Positions 7,163 through 14,513 of a stretch of DNA of 23,917 bases are shown piece by piece. A model generated the notes under the pieces. That model was not told the DNA's origin, searched no databases, and was given only the letters and a program-made list of their open reading frames with translations. The DNA comes from DATEOR01 sp035296905 (GTDB lineage Bacteria > Actinomycetota > Thermoleophilia > Gaiellales > Gaiellaceae). The DNA is taken from NCBI GenBank assembly GCA_035296905.1, contig DATHAA010000024.1:1-23917 (forward strand), read 5' to 3'. Numbering within the stretch: the first letter of the stretch is position 1; each line of letters opens with the position of its first letter. Both the position numbers and the translations under genes were made by a program.

Positions 7163-8221
7163 CTAGTTGTCGACGAGCTTGTAGACGGGGCCGTTGCCCG
7201 AGACCGCGTAGAGCTCGCCTTGCGAGTTCTCGCCGAACGAGTAGAGGCCCGGGACGGTGAAACCGAGCGTCTGGCGGTTCTTCAGCGTCTTCGCGTCGGC
7301 GCTCTTGATCCAACCGCCGGCGCCGACGTCGCCGAAGAAGTAGCGACCCCGTTGCGCGGGCATGTTCGATCCGCGGTAGACGAAACCGCCGATGACCGTG
7401 GATCCGACGGTACGACCGTAGTCGTACTTCGGGAAGATCAGCTGGCCGGAGTTGTTCCAGGCGTCCGGGTTCGAACAGGTTCCACGGAGGTCGCCCTCGT
7501 AGCGGTTCCAGCCATAGTTCTCGGCAGGCCGGCCGACCTTCGATGCGGGCAGGAAGTCGACCTCTTCGCGGTCGGACTGACCGACGTCGCCGATGTAGAT
7601 GGCGCCGGTCATCCGGTCGAAGGACCAGCGCCAGGGGTTGCGAAGGCCGTAACCGACGATCTTCCAGCCGTTCGAGTCGTGACGGAGGAGCTTGCCGAGC
7701 TTCGAGCCCATGTTCTGAGCGTTGTGGAACGTGTCGCAGCCGCCGCCTCCGTCGCCGAGGCTGAGGTAAAGGTGCCCGCCGCGATACTGCAGCGTGCCGC
7801 CGTTGTGGTTCGTGTCCGGCTGGTTCGCTCGCAGCATGGTCCTCCTCGAGCCGGGCTGCACGTGACCCAGGCCGCTGTTCAGCGTGTAGCGAACGACGCG
7901 GCTGTCCCCGTCCTTGTTCGTGTAATAGACGAAGAGCTTTTGGCCGGCGATGACGGCGGAGAGGAGACCCTGTTCGCTGCCCGTCGAGACGTGTCCGTGA
8001 ATGTCGAGGACGGCGTTGCGGTGTCCTCCGCTCTGCCGGCGAATGATCTTCCCACCCTTCTGGACGACATACAGCGTCGAGCCGGGCACGCTCTTGGGAG
8101 CAAACAGCTGGATGGGCGTGTCGAAATTCCCGACGAGCTGCGTGTGCACGGCAGCGCCGGCAGCAACCGGGAAGGCGACTACGAGCACAGGAACGACGAC
8201 CCCTAGGACGGAGCGGCGCAT
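7163..8221 (-). CDS. Exported PQQ-dependent sugar dehydrogenase (GSDH/aldose sugar dehydrogenase family)
   Basis: A 352-residue six-bladed beta-propeller protein. The N-terminus MRRSVLGVVVPVLVVAFPVAAGA is a signal peptide. Family blocks in order: STLYVVQKGGKI, QGLLSAVIAG, DTNHNGGTL with the expected catalytic His139, LYLSLGDGGGG (Ca-binding region), YGLRNPWRWSFDR, IYIGDVGQSDREEVDF, NYGWNRYEG and FFGDVGAGGW. These match soluble aldose sugar dehydrogenases, which oxidise sugars outside the membrane with PQQ and Ca. At 352 residues it is near the short end of the family. The upstream hydrolase stop forms GTGA with an in-frame GTG at 8230, so translation may begin three codons earlier by coupling. 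A neighbouring cupredoxin lipoprotein could be the electron acceptor (inference). No PQQ biosynthesis gene is in the window. Confidence 0.9.
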   Translation of the reverse strand: MRRSVLGVVVPVLVVAFPVAAGAAVHTQLVGNFDTPIQLFAPKSVPGSTLYVVQKGGKIIRRQSGGHRNAVLDIHGHVSTGSEQGLLSAVIAGQKLFVYYTNKDGDSRVVRYTLNSGLGHVQPGSRRTMLRANQPDTNHNGGTLQYRGGHLYLSLGDGGGGCDTFHNAQNMGSKLGKLLRHDSNGWKIVGYGLRNPWRWSFDRMTGAIYIGDVGQSDREEVDFLPASKVGRPAENYGWNRYEGDLRGTCSNPDAWNNSGQLIFPKYDYGRTVGSTVIGGFVYRGSNMPAQRGRYFFGDVGAGGWIKSADAKTLKNRQTLGFTVPGLYSFGENSQGELYAVSGNGPVYKLVDN

Positions 8222-8226
8222 CCGGA

Positions 8227-9093
8227 TCACAGGGTAGCCGCCCGTCCGGCCGCTGCTTCCCCCTTCTTGGCGAAATAGCGAACGAGTCCCGCGTAGGACT
8301 GCCAGATCGGCCCCGCTTGCGTGTAGGCCGCTGCGGTCTCGCGATCGGCTGCCTCCTCGAGCTCGCGCTCGGCGGCGCGGACGAACTCGTCCTCGCTCGC
8401 TCCATCGCGAACCCGTTCCGCCCACGCCCGCAGCCGCTGGCGGGTGCGCTCGATGTGTCCGGCCGGCCCCTCGACGACTCCGAAGTGCGGAAGGCAGAGA
8501 CGTTCGGGCTTCCGCTCGGCGATCGAGTCGAGCGAGCGGTCCCAGGCCTCGAGGTCGACGTCGGGCGGCGGGCAGACGGGCGCGATCAGGGCCGAGGGCG
8601 CGATGACGACGCCGGTTACGTCGCCCGAGTAGCACGTCCCGTCCTCCAAGAGGTAGGAGACGTGATGCGAGGCGTGCCCGGGCGTCGGCCACGCCTCGAG
8701 CCCGAGCACCTCGCCGCCCACGACCTGGACGTTCTCCTCCGGTACGGGGACGAGCTCGCCCCAGAGCCGGTCGAAGTCGTCCGCGTAGAGCCGGCGCGCG
8801 CTTGCCTCCAGGCGGGACGGGTCGACGAGGTGCGGCGCGCCGATCACGCTGACGTGCACCCGGAGGCCGGGGTTCCGGCGAACGAGGGCGCCGGCTGCGC
8901 CCGCGTGGTCCAGGTGAATGTGTGTCAGGAGGAGGTGGCGGAGGTCCTCGACCGCGAGCCCCTGTCCGGCCAGGCCTTCCTCGAGCGCGCCGAGACACGT
9001 CGTGGGGCCGCAGTCGACCAGCGCCGGCTCGTCACCGGCGAGGAGGTAGGACGCTATGACCCGCGAGCGCCCGAGGTGCTGCAGGTCGATCAA
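8227..9093 (-). CDS. MBL-fold metallo-hydrolase
   Basis: A protein of about 288 residues with the metallo-beta-lactamase fold. LLLTHIHLDHAGAAG gives the HxHxDH metal site (His58, His60, Asp62, His63). PTPGHASHHVSYLL, SGDVTG and LPHFG provide the remaining metal-site motifs. The opening IDLQHLGRSRVIASYLL is typical of actinobacterial MBL proteins related to glyoxalase II. A helical C-terminal extension (residues about 215-288) resembles the added domain of that subgroup. Start choice is uncertain: no ATG or GTG fits between the cupredoxin stop and the first conserved residues, leaving TTG at 9093 or 9096, 12-15 nt after that stop. The stop overlaps a possible GTG start of the sugar dehydrogenase. 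Substrate unknown; a thioester or a sugar-derived lactone or ester is possible (inference). Confidence 0.88.
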   Translation of the reverse strand: MIDLQHLGRSRVIASYLLAGDEPALVDCGPTTCLGALEEGLAGQGLAVEDLRHLLLTHIHLDHAGAAGALVRRNPGLRVHVSVIGAPHLVDPSRLEASARRLYADDFDRLWGELVPVPEENVQVVGGEVLGLEAWPTPGHASHHVSYLLEDGTCYSGDVTGVVIAPSALIAPVCPPPDVDLEAWDRSLDSIAERKPERLCLPHFGVVEGPAGHIERTRQRLRAWAERVRDGASEDEFVRAAERELEEAADRETAAAYTQAGPIWQSYAGLVRYFAKKGEAAAGRAATL

Positions 9094-9107
9094 CAACGGC
9101 GCGCCAC

Positions 9108-9518
9108 TTACTTGACGGTGAGCGTGCCTTCCATTCCGGCCGCGCGATGGCCGTCCACGGAGCAGAAGAACGTGTACGTGCCAGGCTCGAGATCGACTGT
9201 CGTGCTCGTCGACGAGTTCGTGATCTCGTCGGTCGCGCCGCTCGCTCCGTTCCCTTCGATCGTGACGTCGTGCGGAAGCGAGGACATGTTCGTGAAGTCG
9301 ATCGTGATCGAGCCCGCGGTCGCGGACACGTCGGTCTGCTCGTACTTCAGGGCTCCGCTCGGGTCGGCCGAGATCTTCACGGTGGAGCCACCCCCTCCAC
9401 CGCCGCCACCTGTCGTGGCCGGGGTGGTCGAGGAGGAGCTGCTTCCTCCGCCGCATGCCGAGAGCGCCAAAACGAAAGCCGCGAGGACGAGCACGAGCGG
9501 CAATGCGCGTCTTGTCAT
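9108..9518 (-). CDS. Cupredoxin (blue copper) domain lipoprotein
   Basis: A 136-residue lipoprotein. The signal peptide ends in the lipobox LSAC with Cys22 as the lipidated residue. A low-complexity Ser/Thr/Gly linker (residues 23-45, including eight consecutive Gly) follows, then a single cupredoxin domain (46-136). The expected type-1 copper ligands are present: His83 in SSLPHDVTIE, then Cys119, His124 and Met129 in FFCSVDGHRAAGM. It is therefore likely an outer-face one-electron carrier tethered to the membrane. The ATG overlaps the stop of the upstream membrane protein by 4 nt (ATGA). The short linker and minimal domain resemble halocyanin/amicyanin-like carriers rather than a nitrosocyanin or oxidase subunit. 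A partnership with the sugar dehydrogenase two genes downstream is inference from gene order. Confidence 0.92.
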   Translation of the reverse strand: MTRRALPLVLVLAAFVLALSACGGGSSSSSTTPATTGGGGGGGGSTVKISADPSGALKYEQTDVSATAGSITIDFTNMSSLPHDVTIEGNGASGATDEITNSSTSTTVDLEPGTYTFFCSVDGHRAAGMEGTLTVK

Positions 9519-10444
9519 CGAATCACTCCTTCGGGTCGATTCACTCTACCTACGCGAAAAAGGACGAAGTAGATGGCCCCGGCCCCGAGAACGATGCCCA
9601 GCCAGGCCGCGCTCAGATCCGGCCGGATGACGCTCGGGAGCTTGGAATCGAACGTGCCCCGCTTGACGAGTTGCTCGTTCCAGCCGTCCTGAAGCGCGTT
9701 CGCCAGCCCGTAGGTGAGGAGGAGCGCGACGTAGACCGCGAGCCCGGTCCCCTCCCCTCTCCGCGGCATGCGGGACGGAACGCGGGAGAGCAGGAGCGCA
9801 CCGAGGGCGAGGAGGATCCCGTCCAGCCCGTGGTGGTGTCCCAGGTGGACGGCGTGCAGCGACGGCTCGCCGCCGAGCGACGGCTTGACCTCCTTCGCGA
9901 TGAACGGGTCGCCGATGAGCGGGGTGTCGTCGACGTAGAAGCCGAGCTCGGCCCAGATCCAGGGAAGCGCGGCGAAGACGAGCACGACGGCGACGACGAT
10001 CCTTGCGTAGTCCCAGCGGTTGAAGGCTTGCGAGTCGCCAAGACCGCCGCGCCGGAGGGCCACCACCGTCAGCCCGAGCGCGAGGAGCGCTCCGATTCCG
10101 GCAAGCGCGTTGACAGGCCTCGCGTCGAGGTCCCCCTGGTCGATCACGCCCGGGAACCCCACGGTGGCACAGAGGATCGTGGCCAGGGCTCCTGCCGCGA
10201 GGGCGAGCCTCGACCGCAGGCGCGCCACGGCGATCCACGCGAGCGGAACCGCCACGAGCGCGACCGGGAAGCCTGCGAAAACGACCGCCCGCGAGGCGCC
10301 GGCTTCGAGCCCCTCCCCGCTCGTGTGGTAGAGCGACTCGGGCGCGAGGCGCGAGTACGTCACGAGGATGGCCAGCGCGCCGAGCGCGAAGAGCGACCAG
10401 ACCCCTGTCGTTTCCAGAAGGCCAGGTCGGCGCCCTTGCTCCAT
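9515..10444 (-). CDS. Polytopic membrane protein with His-rich loop, function unknown
   Basis: Not recognised. A 309-residue integral membrane protein with about eight hydrophobic segments (roughly 15-30, 53-75, 80-98, 112-130, 147-165, 207-221, 235-250 and 279-297). Just before segment six is a His-rich stretch, HAVHLGHHHG (His197, 200, 203-205), which could bind a metal or heme. Its being the gene before a copper lipoprotein makes a role in copper handling or electron transfer plausible, but this is inference. The extracytoplasmic-looking loop between segments five and six (FYVDDTPLIGDPF) may be a ligand site. ATG at 10444 is 28 nt from the divergent cyclase gene, with a TAGTCT hexamer (10465-10460, minus strand) as a candidate -10. 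First gene of the six-gene minus-strand run. Confidence 0.85.
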   Translation of the reverse strand: MEQGRRPGLLETTGVWSLFALGALAILVTYSRLAPESLYHTSGEGLEAGASRAVVFAGFPVALVAVPLAWIAVARLRSRLALAAGALATILCATVGFPGVIDQGDLDARPVNALAGIGALLALGLTVVALRRGGLGDSQAFNRWDYARIVVAVVLVFAALPWIWAELGFYVDDTPLIGDPFIAKEVKPSLGGEPSLHAVHLGHHHGLDGILLALGALLLSRVPSRMPRRGEGTGLAVYVALLLTYGLANALQDGWNEQLVKRGTFDSKLPSVIRPDLSAAWLGIVLGAGAIYFVLFRVGRVNRPEGVIR

Positions 10445-10456
10445 TTCCCGACGAGC

Positions 10457-10465
10457 CTAGACTAG
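10457..10465. promoter_or_regulatory. Candidate symmetric bidirectional -10 element
   Basis: CTAGACTAG in the 28-nt divergent gap holds TAGACT on the plus strand (10458-10463) and TAGTCT on the minus strand (10465-10460), both fitting TANNNT. On the plus strand it ends 9 nt before the ATG at 10473, consistent with a leaderless or near-leaderless cyclase mRNA. On the minus strand it would give a leader of about 8 nt. Inferred from sequence only. Confidence 0.45.
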
Positions 10466-10472
10466 CCAGGCC

Positions 10473-13400
10473 ATGTCTGCTTCCTCGTGCACGGCCTGCG
10501 GCTTCGCCAATCCCGCGGGCGCGCTCTTCTGCGGGAATTGCGGCACCGCGCTGGGGAGGCCGTGTCCCTCCTGCGGCACCGTCGTCTCTCTCGAGCTCGC
10601 TTACTGCACGTCCTGCGGTGCAGCTCTTGGCTCCCAGTCACAAACGCCCGGCACTGAGGAGCGGAAGATCGTCAGCGTCCTCTTCGCCGACCTGGTCGGT
10701 TTCACCGGACGAGCCGAGGCCCTGGATCCCGAAGACGTCGGAGGTCTGCAGACGCCCTACTACGCGCGCGTCAAGCAGGAGATCGAGAACTACGGCGGGA
10801 CGGTCGAGAAGTTCATCGGCGATGCCGTCATGGCCGTCTTTGGTGCGCCGGTGGCGCATGAGGACGACCCCGCCAGGGCGCTGCTCGCAGCTCTCGCCGT
10901 CCGCGACGCACTTGCCGATCTGAACGCCGACGACCCCGAGCTGGACCTCCACATTCGCATCGCCGTCACGACGGGCGAAGCGCTCGTGCGGCTCGATGCC
11001 CGACCGGAGCACGGCGAGGGCATCGCCGCTGGCGACGTCCTCAACACCGCGTCCCGCATGCAGTCGGCCGCCCCGGTCGACGGAATCCTCGCCGACGACG
11101 CCACACGCCGGGCGAGCGAGCATCTCGTCAAGTATCGCGAGGTAGCTCCGGTTCAAGCCAAGGGGAAGTCGGAGCCGGTGCGAGCTTGGGAGGCCGTGAC
11201 CCGCATCGGGCGCCTCGGCGTCGACATTGCGTTCCGCGGCGGCGCCTCGCTCGTCGGGAGAGACGCCGAGCTCGCAACGCTCCGCGATGCGCTCGCGCGC
11301 GCGGCACGCGCCCGCGCCCCACAGCTGGTCACGCTCGTCGGCGTTCCCGGAATCGGCAAGAGCCGGCTGGTGTGGGAGCTCTACGAGGCGCTGCACAGGG
11401 ACCCGAGCGTCCTCGTTGCCTGGCGCCAGGGTCGCTCCCTTCCCTACGGCGAGGGAGTCGCATACTGGGCGCTCGGCGAGGTGACGAAGTCCCACGCGGG
11501 AGTGCTTGAGAGCGACGACGCGCAGGCGGCCGAAGCGAAGCTCCGCGCCGCGGTCGATGCGGTGATTTCCGACAAGGTTCAGGCTCGGTGGGTCGAAGGT
11601 CACCTGCGGCCGTTGGCAGGGCTGGGCGGGGGCAGCGAGCCAGGCGCCGACGGCCGGAGCGAGGCGTTCGCCGCCTGGAGGCGATTCTTCGAGGCGATCG
11701 CCGAATCGAACCCGCTCGTCCTCGTCTTCGAGGATCTTCACTGGGCCGACAACGATCTGCTCGACTTCGTCGACTACATGGCGGATTGGACGAGCGGCGT
11801 TCCGCTCGCGCTGGTCTGCACGGCTCGCCCCGAGCTCCTCGATCGCCGCCCCGGCTGGGGAGGCGGCAAGCGCAACGCGACGACGATCTCGCTCGCGCCG
11901 CTCTCCGATGCGGAGACCGGTCTGCTCCTCTCGTCACTGCTGGCGAACGGGGCCCTCGGCGCGGAGGGTCGCACCGAGCTTCTGGCCCGCGCCGGCGGTA
12001 ATCCACTCTATGCGGAGGAGTATGTGCGGATGCTCGGCCAGGCGACAGGCGGGCTGCCGCTGCCCGAGACGGTGCAAGGGATCATCGCCGCGAGGCTCGA
12101 CACGCTCCCGGCCGATGAGAAGGCACTGATCCAGGCCGCTGCCACCGTCGGCAAGGTCTTCTGGGTCGGCGCGCTCGCGGCCACGCTCGATCTCGACCGC
12201 ACCGAGATCGAGCGTGGATTGCAGGCGCTCGACCGGAAGGAGTTCGTGCGCAGAGAGCGGCGCTCCTCAGTCGCCGGCGAGTCCGCCTACGTCTTTCGCC
12301 ATGTGCTCGTGCGGGACGTCGCGTACGGACAAATTCCGCGCGCTCGCCGGGCGGACTCGCACCAGCGCGTGGCGGAATGGGTGGAGTCGCTCGCCGTGGA
12401 CCGCCCCGAGGATCTCGCAGACATGGTCGCGCACCACTACTCCAACGCCCTCGCACTGGCACGTGCATCGAGGCGCCCCGAGGGCGAACTCGTCGAGCGT
12501 GCCCGCCGCGCGCTTCGCGACGCGGGCGACCGCGCCGCCGCCTTGAACGCCTTCGCCACCGCCGCACGCTTCTACGGCGATGCACTCGAGCTCTGGATGG
12601 AAGACGACGGCGACTACGCGCAGCTGCTGTTTCGATACGGCCGCGCCCTCTTCTTCTCTGCGGACGAGGGAGAGGAGAGCCTCACGCGTGCCGCCGAGGA
12701 GCTCCTGGACTCGGGCGATCGCGCGAGCGCGTCCGAGGCCGAGACCCTCGTCGGCGAGCTTCGGTGGATCGAGGGAGACCGGGAGGAAGCCTTCGGACAC
12801 TTCGAGGGGGCGGCGAAGCTGCTCGCCGATGAGCCCGATTCGCGGTCGAAGGCGTACGTGCTCGCCAATCTGGCCCGCTTCCGCATGATCGCCGACGAGG
12901 CCGAACGGTCCATCCCGGTCGGACGCGAGGCTCTGCGAATGACCGAGCGCCTCGGACTGGACGACGTGCAGGCGAACGTCCTTTCGACGGTAGGCATCGC
13001 GCGTCTCATGACCGGGGACCTTGCCGGCAAGGACGACGTCGAGCGGGCGATCCAGATCGCCGAGCAAGTCGGCTCGCCCGAGGTGATCCGCGGCTACAAC
13101 AACCTGGCTACGACGAACGCATCGCTCGGCAACTTGCGCACCGCCTTCGAGCTCTACACGCAGGCCACGAGCGCTGCGAGACGGTTCGGTAGGGTGCGGG
13201 CACTCCGCTGGCTCGAGGCCGAGCGAATGAGCGAGCTCTACTGGGTCGGTCAATGGGACGAGGCGCTCGCCCTCGCCGAGGAATTCGTCCAACAGGCCGA
13301 GAGCGGCCTTCCCCACCATCGTGAAGTGGACGCGAGACTGACCCGGGCACGGATCCGCCTCGCACGCGGCGAGGACGCTGCGCTCGAGGACTCGGGTTTG

Positions 13401-13898
13401 ACGCTCGACTTTGGCCGCCGGGTGTACGACCCGCAAACCCTGTTCCCCGCGCTCGCCTTCTACGCGAGGGCGCTTCTCGGCGCCGATCCGGCCCGGGCCT
13501 CGGCGCTGGCCAGCGAGCTCCTCGAGCGCTGGGCAGGGGCAGGGCTTACCTTTGCGACGTTCTGGCTCGCCGACCTGGCCGTCGTGCTGGCCGATCTCGA
13601 GCGAGGCCGTGAGCTGGAGGCAGCCTGCGCGTCATATCTGCGAATCCCGTCGCGCTGGCGAGACGCCGCGCTCGCCGTCGTCGCCGGAGCCGACCTCGAA
13701 GCCGGCCGCATCTACGCCGAGATCGGAACACGCCCGGACGAGGCGTTCGCGCGCGAGCGGGCCGCGGCCGCGCTGGCCAAAGCCGATCGCCGAGAGGAGG
13801 CGGAGGCCGAACTCACCCGCGCCCTCGAGTTCTTCCGGAGCGTAGGTGCGACCGACTATTTACGCCGCGCCGAAGGTTTCCTCGCCGGGCTCGCCTAA
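10473..13898 (+). CDS. Class III adenylyl cyclase fused to AAA/STAND-type ATPase and TPR domain, with double zinc ribbon
   Basis: A 1141-residue multidomain signalling protein. Residues 6-48 form two CxxC-x10-CxxC zinc ribbons (Cys6/9/20/23 and Cys31/34/45/48). The cyclase domain spans about 64-243: FADLVGF with metal Asp73, EKFIGDAVMAVFG with metal Asp117 and the adenine-contacting Lys113 position, and GDVLNTASRM with the transition-state Asn191 and Arg195. Catalysis therefore looks intact. The residue usually Thr or Ala before GD is Ala. The ATPase begins near 258 with Walker A GVPGIGKS (290-297) and Walker B LVLVFEDLHWAD near 415-426. The C-terminal 500 residues are helical TPR-like repeats. 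This layout is common in actinobacteria, where the stimulus is mostly unknown. It ends 4 nt inside the convergent small gene, sharing CTAA (13895-13898). Confidence 0.95.
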   Translation: MSASSCTACGFANPAGALFCGNCGTALGRPCPSCGTVVSLELAYCTSCGAALGSQSQTPGTEERKIVSVLFADLVGFTGRAEALDPEDVGGLQTPYYARVKQEIENYGGTVEKFIGDAVMAVFGAPVAHEDDPARALLAALAVRDALADLNADDPELDLHIRIAVTTGEALVRLDARPEHGEGIAAGDVLNTASRMQSAAPVDGILADDATRRASEHLVKYREVAPVQAKGKSEPVRAWEAVTRIGRLGVDIAFRGGASLVGRDAELATLRDALARAARARAPQLVTLVGVPGIGKSRLVWELYEALHRDPSVLVAWRQGRSLPYGEGVAYWALGEVTKSHAGVLESDDAQAAEAKLRAAVDAVISDKVQARWVEGHLRPLAGLGGGSEPGADGRSEAFAAWRRFFEAIAESNPLVLVFEDLHWADNDLLDFVDYMADWTSGVPLALVCTARPELLDRRPGWGGGKRNATTISLAPLSDAETGLLLSSLLANGALGAEGRTELLARAGGNPLYAEEYVRMLGQATGGLPLPETVQGIIAARLDTLPADEKALIQAAATVGKVFWVGALAATLDLDRTEIERGLQALDRKEFVRRERRSSVAGESAYVFRHVLVRDVAYGQIPRARRADSHQRVAEWVESLAVDRPEDLADMVAHHYSNALALARASRRPEGELVERARRALRDAGDRAAALNAFATAARFYGDALELWMEDDGDYAQLLFRYGRALFFSADEGEESLTRAAEELLDSGDRASASEAETLVGELRWIEGDREEAFGHFEGAAKLLADEPDSRSKAYVLANLARFRMIADEAERSIPVGREALRMTERLGLDDVQANVLSTVGIARLMTGDLAGKDDVERAIQIAEQVGSPEVIRGYNNLATTNASLGNLRTAFELYTQATSAARRFGRVRALRWLEAERMSELYWVGQWDEALALAEEFVQQAESGLPHHREVDARLTRARIRLARGEDAALEDSGLTLDFGRRVYDPQTLFPALAFYARALLGADPARASALASELLERWAGAGLTFATFWLADLAVVLADLERGRELEAACASYLRIPSRWRDAALAVVAGADLEAGRIYAEIGTRPDEAFARERAAAALAKADRREEAEAELTRALEFFRSVGATDYLRRAEGFLAGLA

Positions 13899-14116
13899 TC
13901 CTCGAACTTCTGAGCGCAGTCGTCCTCGAGGGTCACGAGCCCCTCGTCCGCCAGCTTGTTGAGCTCGTCGTCGTCGACGTGGAGCAGTGCCCAGACGCGG
14001 CCGTCTTCTGCTCTGCCAACGAAATTGAGTCTCTTGCCCAGCCTGAGCGCGAGCCGACCGACCTTCTCCTCCTCGTTCGGACTGCTTGGATCGATGGGCT
14101 TCCAGTGATGCGGCAT
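13895..14116 (-). CDS. Small PHHW-motif protein A, function unknown
   Basis: Not recognised. A 73-residue acidic-tailed protein starting MPHHWKPID. The ATG at 14116 is chosen because AGGAGG (14131-14126) and GGAGG (14126-14122) precede it by 9 and 5 nt; a longer in-frame reading to 14197 would lie inside the upstream gene. It is homologous to the gene just upstream: both begin PHHW(K/R)PI, share a hydrophobic centre (LNFVGRAED...RVWALLHV against LIFASAEEN...RWFALVDV) and end with K(K/-)F near the C-terminus. There is no signal peptide or membrane segment. The upstream gene's TAG lies in its Shine-Dalgarno sequence, so the two are co-translated. It is convergent with the cyclase gene (CTAA overlap). 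A small cytosolic binding protein is the most that can be said. Confidence 0.75.
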   Translation of the reverse strand: MPHHWKPIDPSSPNEEEKVGRLALRLGKRLNFVGRAEDGRVWALLHVDDDELNKLADEGLVTLEDDCAQKFED

Positions 14117-14121
14117 ACCGG

Positions 14122-14131
14122 CCTCCCTCCT
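14122..14131 (-). promoter_or_regulatory. Ribosome binding site of small protein A, overlapping the stop of B
   Basis: Minus-strand AGGAGGGAGG begins inside the TAG stop (14132-14130) of the upstream paralogue and lies 5-9 nt before the ATG at 14116. Terminating ribosomes would sit on this site, implying coupled translation of B and A. Confidence 0.75.
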
Positions 14132-14357
14132 ACGGGAACTTCTTCGCCGACCCGTTTGTGCCGATGGCGTCCCACATGGCGTCGGGATCTGCGACATTTT
14201 TGACGTCGACGAGCGCGAACCAGCGCTGCGGGTGGCTGTTTTCCTCGGCGCTGGCGAAGATTAACGAGCCGCCGGCGTCCTCGACGGCTTGCTCGACCTC
14301 CGAGAGCCGGGTATCGCCTCCGCCCTTCTCCTTGATCGGCCTCCAATGGTGCGGCAC
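14130..14357 (-). CDS. Small PHHW-motif protein B, function unknown
   Basis: Not recognised. A 75-residue protein starting at GTG 14357 (PHHWRPIKEKGGGD), 5 nt after a perfect AAGGAGGT. Upstream in-frame residues to 14420 are Arg-rich and look non-coding, which supports this start. It resembles protein A along its whole length (shared PHHW(K/R)PI start, central aromatic/hydrophobic strand RWFALVDV, C-terminal AKKF), so the pair probably arose by duplication. Predicted secondary structure by eye: a helix (RLSEVEQAVEDAGG), a strand (SLIFASAE), a second strand (RWFALVDV) and a helix (DPDAMWDAI), a ferredoxin-like beta-alpha-beta pattern. It lies between the adenylyl cyclase and c-di-GMP enzyme genes, but on the opposite strand from both. 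Confidence 0.75.
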   Translation of the reverse strand: MPHHWRPIKEKGGGDTRLSEVEQAVEDAGGSLIFASAEENSHPQRWFALVDVKNVADPDAMWDAIGTNGSAKKFP

Positions 14358-14362
14358 CGCAG

Positions 14363-14370
14363 ACCTCCTT
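14363..14370 (-). promoter_or_regulatory. Ribosome binding site of small protein B
   Basis: Minus-strand AAGGAGGT, a perfect complement to the 16S rRNA tail, 5 nt before GTG 14357. It decides this start over longer in-frame options. A TAGGTT hexamer further upstream on the minus strand (14429-14424) could be the -10 of this two-gene unit. Confidence 0.75.
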
Positions 14371-14430
14371 CTTCGACTGCCAGGCCTCCCGATCATCCTC
14401 CAACTGGACGCGCAGGGCAACTGAACCTAA

Positions 14431-14452
14431 TCCCCCTTTCCAGGGAGGGGGA
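14431..14452. other. Inverted repeat in the divergent leader region
   Basis: TCCCCCT (14431-14437) and AGGGGGA (14446-14452) form a 7-bp stem with an 8-nt loop. Flanking CCTAA (14426-14430) can pair with TTAGG (14481-14485). No T-run follows on either strand, so it is not an intrinsic terminator. It lies in the 156-nt gap between small protein B and the c-di-GMP gene and may be an operator or part of a structured 5' leader. Confidence 0.4.
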
Positions 14453-14513
14453 CGGCGCGGAAAGTCGCAAGAATTGAGGTTTAGGCAGCTTTTCGGGAAG
14501 GATCCTGCGGCCA

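Noticed and set aside
6650..8206. 518-codon plus-strand frame opposite the rhodanese and sugar dehydrogenase genes
   Set aside because: Runs antisense across two well-supported genes and their junction, with low-complexity Arg-rich sequence.
14401..14486. c-di-GMP-I (GEMM) riboswitch upstream of the c-di-GMP enzyme
   Set aside because: A fragment (ACGCGCAGGGCAAC) resembles the 5' conserved part, but the GNRA-loop hairpin, the second ACGCAAAGCC-like segment and the receptor helix are missing.
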